From positions 306 to 20,983 of the forward strand of contig DHLZ01000133.1 of the NCBI GenBank assembly GCA_002405515.1: a stretch of 20,678 nucleotides of DNA, written 5' to 3'. This document shows positions 7,799 to 15,780 of this stretch, piece by piece. A model generated the notes under the pieces. The model did not search any database. It was not told where the DNA came from and saw only the letters and a list, made by a program, of their open reading frames with translations. How positions within the stretch are numbered: position 1 is the first letter of the stretch; every line of letters starts with the position of its first letter. The translations under genes were made by a program, and so were the position numbers. The DNA comes from Planctomycetaceae bacterium UBA4655 (lineage in GTDB: Bacteria; Planctomycetota; Planctomycetia; Pirellulales; UBA1268).

Positions 7799-8800
7799 TC
7801 AGTCGGGCAGTCTGGCCTGAAGCACGCGAGGCATCTGGTCGATCGGAAGCACATCGCATGCGGCGCCGGCGTCGATCGCGGCCTTGGGCATGCTCCAGAC
7901 CACGCTCGTCTTCTCGTCCTGGGCGATCGTATGCCAGCCACGGGCCCGGAGCTTCGCGAGGCCTGCCGCACCGTCGCGACCCATGCCCGTCAGCAGGATC
8001 GCCGCGCCGGCCCTCGGCCAGTGGTCCGCGACGCTCGAAAAGAATACGTCGACGCTCGGGCGGAAGAAGACTTCCTTCGGCTCCACGCTGTATTCCAACT
8101 GCCTCGACTTCGTGAGGATCATGTGGTCGTTCGTGCCGGCGAGGAGCACGTCGCCGGCCTGGGGGACCTGCCCGTGCTCGGCCACTCGGACCGGGCGGCC
8201 GGTGCGGTCGCCGAGCCACTTGGCGAGCCCCTGCGAGAAGGCCACATCGACGTGCTGCACGACGACCGTCGCCACGTTCCAATCCCGCGGAAGGGCCACG
8301 AGCAGGTCCGAGACCGCCTTCGGTCCGCCGGTCGATGCCCCGATCACGAGGAGCCGAGGAGGCGAGGAGCGGGCCGTGGTCGCCGGCGGCCTGCGGGAGA
8401 CGCTCGCGCCGATGAGCTTGGCGATCGTCCCGATCTTCTCGACGAGCGCCCCGGCGCCGCTCACCTCTCCCGCCGGCCCGAGGATTGGCGTATCGACGGC
8501 GTCGAGCGCTCCGTGCCCCATCGCCTCGTACACGAGCGAAATGTTGCCGCTGACGGTGGCGGTCACCACGAGGATCGCGCACGGCGCGGAGGCCATGATC
8601 TGCCGCGTCGCCTCGACGCCGTCGAGGTGGGGCATGATCAGGTCCATCAGGATCAGGTCGGGCCGGTCTCGCTTGGCCATGGCGACGGCCTCGACGCCGT
8701 TGGCGGCGGTCCAGGCGATCTCGTGATCGGGGAGGCTGTCCACGACGCGGCGAAGCGCCTCGCAGGCCGCGCGGACGTCGTTGACGATGCCGATTTTCAA
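7799..8800 (-). CDS. cheB: CheB-type receiver/methylesterase, WspF-like
   Basis: This is a 333-aa protein-glutamate methylesterase that demethylates chemoreceptor glutamates and is activated by phosphorylation from CheA. The N-terminal receiver (about 1-125) has phospho-acceptor D53 (LILMDLIMPHLDGVEA). The C-terminal CheB domain (about 148-330) has the triad S156 (VIGASTGGP), H183 (VVQHVD) and D276 (LLTGMGRDG). The receiver starts KIGIVNDV, so the usual acidic pair is N7-D8, and it contains EAMGHGALDAVDTP. Both traits are, as I recall them, typical of WspF rather than of flagellar CheB. The start is TTG 8800: it has a strong GGAGAGG with 7-nt spacing, and its TTGA overlaps the CheA stop, implying translational coupling. 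This is the last gene of the operon. No wspR-like GGDEF gene follows; the next gene is the convergent amidase. Confidence 0.93.
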   Translation of the reverse strand: MKIGIVNDVRAACEALRRVVDSLPDHEIAWTAANGVEAVAMAKRDRPDLILMDLIMPHLDGVEATRQIMASAPCAILVVTATVSGNISLVYEAMGHGALDAVDTPILGPAGEVSGAGALVEKIGTIAKLIGASVSRRPPATTARSSPPRLLVIGASTGGPKAVSDLLVALPRDWNVATVVVQHVDVAFSQGLAKWLGDRTGRPVRVAEHGQVPQAGDVLLAGTNDHMILTKSRQLEYSVEPKEVFFRPSVDVFFSSVADHWPRAGAAILLTGMGRDGAAGLAKLRARGWHTIAQDEKTSVVWSMPKAAIDAGAACDVLPIDQMPRVLQARLPD

Positions 8801-11157
8801 GAGGATGCCTCTCCGATCAGGTCGATGATCGTATTGAGAAACGTCTCGTCGTGGAAGCTGCTCTTCGTGAGATAGCGGTTGGCGCCCGCGTCGAGTCCGC
8901 GGAGACGGTCCTCCTCCCGGTCCTTGTACGACACGATCACGACGGGAACGTCCTTTCGCGACGGGTCGGCCTTGATGAGCGCCACGAGGCCGATCCCGTC
9001 CATGCGGGGCATGTCGACGTCGGTCACCACGAGGTCGTAGTGGCCGGAGCGAACGGCGTTCCATCCGTCCATGCCGTCCACCGCGACGTCGACCGCGAAC
9101 CCGCGGGACTGGAGAAGCTGCCGCTCGAGCTCCCGGACGGTGATCGAGTCGTCGACGACGAGGATCCTCTTGCGTCGGCGTTCCTGCTCCGCGATCCGCT
9201 CCATCTCCACGCGGGAGAGCCGACGGCCGGCCAGGAGGTTGTCGATCGACCTCACGAGATCCTCGACATCGACGATGAGAACCGGATTGCCATTTTCGAG
9301 GAGTGATGCCGAGTTGATGTCGGGCACCTTGCCGAGCCTCGGGTCGAGCGGCCGCACCTCGAGATCCCGTTCGCCGAGAAACGCGTCCACGATCATCCCG
9401 AACTGCTGGCCGCGATCGCTGATCACGACGACCGGCATCGGGTCCGCGGGCGTTCCATTCGATTCCAGTCCGAGAACCTGGGTCGCCATGACGAGGCCGA
9501 TCGCGGCGCCGTCCCGGTCGAAATACTGCCTCCCCTCGACGGTGCGCAGCGAGCCGTGCGGGCAGAAGAGGATCTGGTCGATTCGCGTGAGGGGGAAGGC
9601 GTAGGGCTCGCCTCCGATCTCCACGAGAAGGGCGCGGATCACCGACATCGTGATCGGGAGCTGCATCGTGAAGGTGGTCTGGCGGCCCGGCTGCGTGGCG
9701 ACGCGGACGTTTCCGCCGACGGCCTTCACCATCGTCTGCACGACGTCGAGGCCGACACCGCGGCCGGAGATCTCCGTGACCTGCTCCTTCGTGGAGAACC
9801 CGGGCAGGAAGAGGAACTCGAGCAGCTCGACCTCCGTCAGCTGGCCGGCGATCTGGGCGGCGACGAGGCCGCGGGAGACGGCCTTCGCCCGCAGTCGTTC
9901 GATGTCGATGCCGCGGCCGTCGTCGGAGAGCGTGATGCTGAGCATTCCGGCGCGGTGCCTGGCCTCGAGGCGGATCGTGCCGGTGGGGGACTTTCCGGCC
10001 GCCTCCCGCTCGCCGGGCGTCTCGATGCCGTGGTCGAGGGCATTGCGAACAAGGTGTGACAGGGGCGCCTCGAGCTTGTCGAGAATGTCCCGGTCCACGC
10101 CCGTCTGGTCGCCGATCACCTCGAAACGAACCTGTTTCCCGAGGGTGCGGGAAACGTCGCGGACGAGCCTGGGAAAGCCGCGGATCCCGTCGGCGAGCGG
10201 TCGCATCCGGCTCTGGATGACCTCGTGGTGCAGCCGCGCCGAGAGATCCTCGTTGCGGCGGGCGAAAGCCTCGAAGTCCTCGATCTGGCCGGTGAACTCG
10301 GTCAGGAGATCCTCCGATTGCCGACGGGATCGTGCGAGCAGGTCCGCGTCGGCCGCCGGGATCGGGGAGTCGGACGCCCGCAGCCGTTCCTCGAGCAGCC
10401 CGATGGCGTCGCACAGTTCGAGTTGGCGTCCTCGGAGCCGCAGGATCGCGTCCACGAACGGACGCAGTTGCCTCGCCTCCACGAGCGACTCCCCCGCGAG
10501 GCCGACGAGACGCGTGAGGCTGTCGGCCGACACCCGCACGACCCTGTCGGTCGGTTCGGTGATGCGGGGCTTCGCGGCGGAGGTTTCGGGCGGGGCCTCG
10601 GGAGCCGCGGTCGGGGACGGCTCGGCCGGCGCCGGTTGAAGAACTGGCTCGACCGCCGCTGCCTGGGGGGGTGGCTGCCGCGAGGCCGGCTCGGGCGGCG
10701 GCGACTCGTCCGGCTCGGCCTTGCGCGGCGTCTCGGAGGCGGCCGTCACCGTCGGCGGTCGCGCCGGGAGCGATGCGAGATCGGCCACGAGCCTTTCCGC
10801 CCGGGCCGGCCATGAGCTTCCCTCCGAGAGCGGGTCGGCGTCGCGGGCAATCGACGCAAGGAAATCGACCGCCTCGAGCAGCACGTCGACGTGGCCGGCC
10901 TGGAGCGTCAGCGTGCCCTTGCCGGCAGCGACGAAGCAGTCTTCGAGGGCGTGCGCGACGCGGACCGCCGGCTCGAGCGCCACGATCCGCGCCGCCCCCT
11001 TCAGCGAATGGGCCGCCCGCATCATCGCCTCGATCGTCTGCGGGGAGCGGCTCGACTCCTCGATCGCCAGCACGCCGGCCGACAGGATCGCCGTCTGGCT
11101 TTCCGCCTCCAGCTTGAAAAGCTCGAGCAGCGAGAATCCGCTCAGGTCTTCGGCCAC
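8797..11157 (-). CDS. cheA: Hybrid chemotaxis histidine kinase CheA-REC, WspE-like
   Basis: This is a 786-aa cytoplasmic kinase that autophosphorylates under MCP/CheW control. The order is: Hpt/P1 with H50 (RAAHSLKGAARIV); a long Pro/Ala/Glu linker (about 130-205) where a P2 domain would be, with no folded P2 visible; dimerisation P3; HATPase with N-box (LVRNALDHGIE), G1 (LSDDGRGID) and G2 (GRGVGLDVV); a CheW-like P5; and a C-terminal receiver with D713 (LVVTDVDMPRMDG) and a conserved Lys in YLTKSSFHDE. The fused receiver and the lack of P2 match WspE. GTG 11157 is chosen because AGGA sits 7 nt upstream and no in-frame ATG fits. There is a 20-nt gap after the CheW stop, and the 3' end overlaps the CheB TTG. 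Its own receiver could be a phosphate sink or the main output, since no separate CheY is encoded here. Confidence 0.95.
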   Translation of the reverse strand: MAEDLSGFSLLELFKLEAESQTAILSAGVLAIEESSRSPQTIEAMMRAAHSLKGAARIVALEPAVRVAHALEDCFVAAGKGTLTLQAGHVDVLLEAVDFLASIARDADPLSEGSSWPARAERLVADLASLPARPPTVTAASETPRKAEPDESPPPEPASRQPPPQAAAVEPVLQPAPAEPSPTAAPEAPPETSAAKPRITEPTDRVVRVSADSLTRLVGLAGESLVEARQLRPFVDAILRLRGRQLELCDAIGLLEERLRASDSPIPAADADLLARSRRQSEDLLTEFTGQIEDFEAFARRNEDLSARLHHEVIQSRMRPLADGIRGFPRLVRDVSRTLGKQVRFEVIGDQTGVDRDILDKLEAPLSHLVRNALDHGIETPGEREAAGKSPTGTIRLEARHRAGMLSITLSDDGRGIDIERLRAKAVSRGLVAAQIAGQLTEVELLEFLFLPGFSTKEQVTEISGRGVGLDVVQTMVKAVGGNVRVATQPGRQTTFTMQLPITMSVIRALLVEIGGEPYAFPLTRIDQILFCPHGSLRTVEGRQYFDRDGAAIGLVMATQVLGLESNGTPADPMPVVVISDRGQQFGMIVDAFLGERDLEVRPLDPRLGKVPDINSASLLENGNPVLIVDVEDLVRSIDNLLAGRRLSRVEMERIAEQERRRKRILVVDDSITVRELERQLLQSRGFAVDVAVDGMDGWNAVRSGHYDLVVTDVDMPRMDGIGLVALIKADPSRKDVPVVIVSYKDREEDRLRGLDAGANRYLTKSSFHDETFLNTIIDLIGEASS

Positions 11158-11177
11158 GTCATGTTCCTGAAGGGTTC

Positions 11178-11885
11178 CTAACCGGATACGAGCCCGTCGA
11201 GTCCGTCGATCAATCGCTGCTCGTCCAGCAGCCCGACGGTCACGTCCTGCCAGTCGAAGAGCGCCTGGGTCGCACGTTGGGACGACTGGCTCACGGTCGA
11301 CGGCACCGCCCTCATCGTCGCCCTGGGCACCGAATGCACTCCGGCCACCTCCTCGACCGCGAACACCCAGCGACGGCCCTTCCACTCGACCGCGAGGAGC
11401 CGCCCCGTGGTGCCGGTGAGCCCGATCCCGTCATGGGGCCGATCCCCGCGGGCGGCTTCCATCCCGAGCAACGACGCCAGCGAGATGCACAGCTGCAGTT
11501 GGCCGCGGATGTTCACGATCCCCGCCAGCACCCCGCCGGTCCGGTGCGGCACGGAGTGGAGCGGCCGCAGAGTCGTCACCTCGACGAGGACGCTCGTCGG
11601 CAGGGCGAACCATTCCTCGGCGAGGCGGAAGATCAGGACGCTCGTGGCGTCGGGTGTCGCGGCGACGGGCGGCTCTTCGAGGATCGCCGACCAGCTTTCC
11701 ACGTAGCCGTCAGGGGCGGGGCGGTCGAAGAACGTGCGGGCGGCTTCGGCGAGCACCGGGCAGTTTCGGCAGTGGATGAAGGTCTCGAGTTCCGGACAAC
11801 TTCGATCGCCCGCGACGCCGATGCGACTCCAGCATTCCGGCATCGGCGGCACGATTCCCTGCTGGACCGAAGGGCGGACGGTCAT
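11178..11885 (-). CDS. cheW: CheW-like adaptor with N-terminal Cys motif, WspD-like
   Basis: This is a 235-aa protein coupling receptor to CheA. The C-terminal CheW domain (about residues 80-230) includes GGVLAGIVNIRGQLQLCISL and a repeat of the strand pattern AVEWKGRRWVFAVEEVAGVHSVP. The N-terminal extension carries four cysteines in order: C18, C30, C39 and C42 (ECWSRIG, RSCPEL, HCRNCPV), a pattern shared, to my recollection, with WspD and absent from ordinary CheW. It could bind a metal or an Fe-S cluster, or be redox-active; this is inference only. ATG 11885 overlaps the CheR stop (ATGA), so translation is coupled. This is the second CheW of the operon and lies between CheR and CheA as wspD does. 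Confidence 0.92.
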   Translation of the reverse strand: MTVRPSVQQGIVPPMPECWSRIGVAGDRSCPELETFIHCRNCPVLAEAARTFFDRPAPDGYVESWSAILEEPPVAATPDATSVLIFRLAEEWFALPTSVLVEVTTLRPLHSVPHRTGGVLAGIVNIRGQLQLCISLASLLGMEAARGDRPHDGIGLTGTTGRLLAVEWKGRRWVFAVEEVAGVHSVPRATMRAVPSTVSQSSQRATQALFDWQDVTVGLLDEQRLIDGLDGLVSG

Positions 11886-13198
11886 GACGATCCCTTTCTG
11901 GCGAACACGCGGACGGCGCTCTCGCGGTACTTTTCCGCCATCCTCGCGTCGCCGCGGTGGCTCGCAACGAGCGCGAGGGCGAGGGCGGCCTCTTCGTGGG
12001 CCGGGTCGAGGTAGAGCGTCTTGTGGAAGCACGCCTCGGCACGGTCGAGATCGCCCGCGGATTGGTGGAGCATGCCGGCCATGAAGAAGATCTCCGGGCT
12101 CGGCCCGAACGAGCGGGCATGGGCGTCGCACAGGTCGATCGCCTCGGAGAGCCGCCGCTCGTTGGCGAGCCTGCCGGCGAGTTCCAGGGTCCGTTCGAGC
12201 GGGCTCGATCCGGTCGGGGAGGCGGCGACCTCCGTGCCTACATCGGCGGCCGCGTGCTGCGTGGGCCTCGCAGGATCGTGACCATCCGCGGGCGTCTGGG
12301 CCTTCGCGTCGCCTGACTTCCTGCCGGGCCGCGAACGAGGGGTCGCCCGGCTCGGGATCGGCCTCGCCGCCGCGAGCCGCGGCTTCGACGGGACTCGCGG
12401 TCGGCCGACCGCGATCGAGCGTCTCACGGTGAACAGCGATGCATCCCCGGCCGGGATCCACCCGCCCCGCAGGATCGGCGGTTCGGCGGCTCCGAGCACG
12501 AGGAGTCCGTCGGACGCGAGCATGGTCTCGACCGCGTGGGCCACGCGGTGCCTCGCGTCGGCCGTGAGGTAGATCAGCAGGTTGCGGCAAAAGATGCAGT
12601 CATACGGGCCCTTCGCCATGGCAAACCCGGGCTCGAGCAGGTTGCCCCAGCGAAAGCTCACCGTCCGCTTCACGCGATCGTCGATCAACGAACCGCCCGG
12701 TTCCGCGCGAAACCATCGGCGGCGAAACGACGAGTCGGCGTTGCGGAATGCGTTTTCGGAATACCTTCCGGCCGCGGCCTTCGCCAGCGAGGCGTGGCTC
12801 ACGTCGAACGCGTCGATGCGGAACGCGGTTTCGCGCAGGCCCGCGTCGAGCAGTGCCATCGCGATCGAATAGGGCTCTTCACCCGCGGCGCACGGGACGC
12901 TGAGGATGCGGACCGGAGAGCGGCCCGGCATCGCCGCGAGCGTCAGGGCGAACTTCGCGATGGAATCGAACACCTGCGGATCGCGGAAGAACCAGCTCTC
13001 GGAGACGACCACCTCCTCGACGAGACGGTCCCGCTCGGCCGCATCGTCGCGGACGCGACGCGCGAGGTCGCGCGGGTCGGAAATGCCGATCGCCTCGCGG
13101 CGAGCGCGGCATGCCCGTTCGACAGCCGTCGTGCCGAGGCTGGCGGCGTCGAGACCGATCCATTCCGCGAGGAATGCCTCGAGTTCATTCGGCTGCAT
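11882..13198 (-). CDS. cheR: CheR methyltransferase with C-terminal TPR, WspC-like
   Basis: This is a 438-aa SAM-dependent methyltransferase that methylates glutamates in the MCP cytoplasmic helices, opposing CheB. A short helical CheR N-domain (about 1-75) ends in SESWFFRDP. The SAM-binding domain (about 95-260) has the motif RILSVPCAAGEEPYSIAM (98-115), the acidic strand FRIDAFDVS (126-134) and YDCIFCRNLLIYL (199-211). A Pro/Arg/Ala-rich low-complexity linker (about 265-345) leads to at least two TPRs (about 350-430; AGMLHQSAGDLDRAEACFHKTLYLDP). CheR-TPR fusion is the WspC architecture; the TPRs probably tether it to the receptor in place of a C-terminal pentapeptide. ATG 13198 overlaps the upstream CheW stop by 14 bases, and its own stop overlaps the next start (ATGA). 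Confidence 0.95.
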   Translation of the reverse strand: MQPNELEAFLAEWIGLDAASLGTTAVERACRARREAIGISDPRDLARRVRDDAAERDRLVEEVVVSESWFFRDPQVFDSIAKFALTLAAMPGRSPVRILSVPCAAGEEPYSIAMALLDAGLRETAFRIDAFDVSHASLAKAAAGRYSENAFRNADSSFRRRWFRAEPGGSLIDDRVKRTVSFRWGNLLEPGFAMAKGPYDCIFCRNLLIYLTADARHRVAHAVETMLASDGLLVLGAAEPPILRGGWIPAGDASLFTVRRSIAVGRPRVPSKPRLAAARPIPSRATPRSRPGRKSGDAKAQTPADGHDPARPTQHAAADVGTEVAASPTGSSPLERTLELAGRLANERRLSEAIDLCDAHARSFGPSPEIFFMAGMLHQSAGDLDRAEACFHKTLYLDPAHEEAALALALVASHRGDARMAEKYRESAVRVFARKGSS

Positions 13199-13745
13199 GG
13201 CTGGGCGTCGTGGAATGAGGGAAAAGGCCGCGGAGCAAATCCTCCGGCAGGAGCCGCTCCAGGTCGATCAGCTGAACGGTCGTGGCGTCGGTCCCCGTCC
13301 GGCCCTCGATCCTGAGGATCTGCCCCAGGTAGGGGGCGTGCGGAAGCGCCATCGTCGCCAGCGGCGACGCGGCTTCCTCGACCGAGCGGATGGAGATCAC
13401 ATTCTCGGCGACGAGCCCCATTCGGGCCAGTCCCGCCGGAGCGAACTCGATGCCGTCCGTGCCGCCGGGGCCGCTGCCGATGGGGAAATTGGCGTCCGGG
13501 GGTGTGCCCGCCGGAAACTCGACGACGATCACGCGGGTGCTCAGCCGCCGCGGAGGCGGCGTGGCGGCGATCCTCGTGCCCAGGTCGACGAGGGGCAGCA
13601 GCTGCCCCCGGTAGGTGAACAGCCCGGTCACGTATTCCGGCGTGCCGGGAATGGGCCGCGCGGGAACGAGCGGCAGGACCTCGATCACCCGCTTCGAGGG
13701 GATCGCGTATGGCTGTCCGGCGATCGTGAATGTCAAAAGCTGCAT
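13185..13745 (-). CDS. cheW: CheW-like adaptor, WspB-like
   Basis: This is a 186-aa single-domain CheW adaptor linking MCP and CheA. Typical CheW strands are present: LLTFTIAGQPYAIPSKRVIEVLP at the N-terminus (two beta strands), then GTPEYVTGLFTYRGQLLPLVDL (the conserved G-x-x-x-YRG-x-x-x-P-x-x-D/N-L turn), and VQLIDLERLL near the end. A Gly/Pro-rich insertion (GSGPGGTDG) interrupts the middle. It lacks the cysteine motif of the second CheW. The start is uncertain: ATG 13745 has GGTGGAG only 3 nt upstream, while an in-frame GTG at 13754 has no Shine-Dalgarno. It lies 25 nt after the MCP stop, with a strong inverted repeat at the junction, and overlaps cheR downstream. Position and content correspond to wspB. 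Confidence 0.9.
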   Translation of the reverse strand: MQLLTFTIAGQPYAIPSKRVIEVLPLVPARPIPGTPEYVTGLFTYRGQLLPLVDLGTRIAATPPPRRLSTRVIVVEFPAGTPPDANFPIGSGPGGTDGIEFAPAGLARMGLVAENVISIRSVEEAASPLATMALPHAPYLGQILRIEGRTGTDATTVQLIDLERLLPEDLLRGLFPHSTTPSHAAE

Positions 13746-13759
13746 GGACTCCACCGGCG

Positions 13760-13789
13760 TTCACGGTTCGTCAGGTGGTGAACCGTGAA
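13760..13789 (-). promoter_or_regulatory. Perfect 10-bp inverted repeat at the MCP/CheW junction
   Basis: TTCACGGTTC (13760-13769) and GAACCGTGAA (13780-13789) form a perfect 10-bp stem with a 10-nt loop. In the operon mRNA the stem spans the last MCP codons and the stop, and ends 4 nt before the GGTGGAG preceding the CheW start. No U-tract follows, so it is not a classical intrinsic terminator. An mRNA-stability, processing or attenuation element that lets SBP and MCP accumulate relative to downstream genes is possible. Confidence 0.55.
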
Positions 13790-15780
13790 ACCTCCTCCTT
13801 GAGCCCTCCCACGGCCTCGCGGAGGTGGATGGTCGCCTTGTTGAAGTCCGACAGCGACGTCGCCGTCCGGGAGGCCCCCTCGGCGAGCCGAACCATCGCC
13901 TCGCGAATCTGTTCCGCCCCCTGCGACTGTGCCCGCATCCCTTCGGTGACCTGACCGAACCGCTCCGAGATGCCCTGAACGGCGTTGATGATGTCACCGA
14001 GCTTCTCGGAGACCTGCCCGATCTCCCGGACGCCTCCACGGACCTGCTCGGCGAACTTGTCCATCTCCATCACGCCGGCGGAGACCGCGTACTGCATTTC
14101 CTTCACCATCCGCTCGATGTCGAGCGAAGCGACCGCGGTCTGGTCGGCGAGGCGGCGGATTTCCCTCGCCACGACGAGAAATCCCAGCCCGTATTCTCCG
14201 GCCTTCTCCGCCTCGATCGCCGCGTTGATCGAGAGGAGATTGGTCTGGTCGGCGACCTTGGTGATCGTCGTCACCGCGAGGTTGATGTTGGCGGCGCGTT
14301 CGCTGATCACGGCAAGCTTCGAGCCGAACGAACCGGTCGATTCCGCGAGTGCCCGCATCGTCGAGCCCATGCCGGCGAGGTTCACGCGACCTTCGGCGGC
14401 CATCTCGCCGGTATGGGACGCCATGTCGTTGACCTCGGTCATCGTCCGCACGAGCTCCTGGCTGGTGACGGAGATCTGTTTCACCGCCGCGACCGCCTGG
14501 CTCGTCGAGGCGCCGTAGTCGGCGATGACCTGCTGCTGTTCGCTCGATGTCGCCTGGATCGCGGTGGCCGTGGAAATGAGCGCCACGCTCGACTGCTGGA
14601 TCCGTCCGATGAGCCCACGGAGGTCGTTGGTCATCGTCTGGATCGCGACGAGCAGCGAGCCCGTCTCGTCGTCGGTCACGGCGGCCACCTTGCCCCGCAG
14701 GTCGCCGCCGGCGACCCGCTTCGCCGCCTCCACGGCCGTGCGGATCGGCCGCGAGATCGTGCGGGCGACGACGAGCGCCGCGAGCGTCACGCCGACGATC
14801 GTCATGAGCGACAGCGCGATGATCGCATACCGCTGGAAGTGGATGAGCGAGAAGGCCTCGGACGCATCCTGCTTGATCGTCAGGCCCCAACGGTAGCTCG
14901 GCAGGTACCGCCAGGCCGCGGCGACCTCCGTTCCCCGGTAGTCCTGCACGAGCCCGTAGCCGCGGTTGCCGCGAGAGGCCGACTGGGTGGCCGCTCCGAG
15001 CTTGCCGTCGAAGGGAATCCGCATGCGGAAGGCGGCGTCGGAGGTGTTCCGCAGTGGCGCGGTGACAACCGAGCCGCCATCGGTCGCCATCGCCGCGACG
15101 ATCTCGCCGCTGGCCCCGAGCCCGGTGTAATCGGAGAGCATCCGCCAGACGCGGTCCGGTTCGAGGCCGAGCGCGAGCACGCCCACGCAGCGGCCGGCGT
15201 CGAAGATCGGGCTCGTGGCGAACGCCATCGGCTCCCGTGTCGGGCCGTACGGCTGGAAGACCGAAAGCTCCGTCTGCAGGAGCGTCCGCGCCCGGTCGAA
15301 GCAGTCGGCGAGGGCCGTTCCGGCCAGTTCCCCCGACACCACCGAGCTCGCCGGAGGAATCGAGTCGTCGAGGGAAAAGAGGACTCGCCCCGTCTCGTCG
15401 ATGACGAGCAGCTGGCTGTATCCGAAGGCGTTGGCGACGTACGCGAAGAACGGCTCGAACTTCTTCGCCGCCGCCGAGAGCGCGGGAGCCCCTCCGGGGA
15501 GCACCTCGCCCAGATCCCTGACGGCCTCGACGAACGTGGGGCCGCGGGCGAGCGCCGTGGTGTCCCGCACCCGCTCGTTCGCGTAGAGCTCCAGCTGGGC
15601 GACGCGGGCGTCGGCGACGAGCGTGAGGTTCGTCCGCACCGATTTCTCGAGCGCGTCCGCGGCGATCCTCGCCGTGATCGTGGTGAGCATCGCGCAGGGA
15701 ATGAGCGCGATCACCAGGAACCAAAAGAGCAGTCTTCCGGCGATCGAACGCCGCATCGTGGTGTCGTTCGCCGCCGTCAT
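13771..15780 (-). CDS. Methyl-accepting chemotaxis protein with Cache-like sensor, WspA-like signalling domain
   Basis: This is a 669-aa inner-membrane receptor. TM1 is at about 15-37 (LLFWFLVIALIPCAML), followed by a periplasmic sensor of about 275 aa with double-Cache character (FGYSQLLVIDETGRVLFSLDD, ending YLPSYRWGLTIKQD). TM2 is at about 317-340, then a HAMP domain (RTISRPIRTAVEAAKRVAGGDL) and a long coiled-coil signalling domain. The hairpin tip at about 513-550 reads TNLLSINAAIEAEKAGEYG and then FLVVAREIRRLADQTA, the Wsp/ACF-class form rather than the flagellar form (FQTNLLALNAAVEAARAGE). There is no C-terminal NWETF-type pentapeptide. ATG 15780 overlaps the stop of the binding-protein gene (ATGA), so the two are translationally coupled and probably function together. 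WspA is usually described with a small helical-bundle sensor, so the large Cache-like domain implies a different stimulus. Confidence 0.95.
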   Translation of the reverse strand: MTAANDTTMRRSIAGRLLFWFLVIALIPCAMLTTITARIAADALEKSVRTNLTLVADARVAQLELYANERVRDTTALARGPTFVEAVRDLGEVLPGGAPALSAAAKKFEPFFAYVANAFGYSQLLVIDETGRVLFSLDDSIPPASSVVSGELAGTALADCFDRARTLLQTELSVFQPYGPTREPMAFATSPIFDAGRCVGVLALGLEPDRVWRMLSDYTGLGASGEIVAAMATDGGSVVTAPLRNTSDAAFRMRIPFDGKLGAATQSASRGNRGYGLVQDYRGTEVAAAWRYLPSYRWGLTIKQDASEAFSLIHFQRYAIIALSLMTIVGVTLAALVVARTISRPIRTAVEAAKRVAGGDLRGKVAAVTDDETGSLLVAIQTMTNDLRGLIGRIQQSSVALISTATAIQATSSEQQQVIADYGASTSQAVAAVKQISVTSQELVRTMTEVNDMASHTGEMAAEGRVNLAGMGSTMRALAESTGSFGSKLAVISERAANINLAVTTITKVADQTNLLSINAAIEAEKAGEYGLGFLVVAREIRRLADQTAVASLDIERMVKEMQYAVSAGVMEMDKFAEQVRGGVREIGQVSEKLGDIINAVQGISERFGQVTEGMRAQSQGAEQIREAMVRLAEGASRTATSLSDFNKATIHLREAVGGLKEEVSRFTT

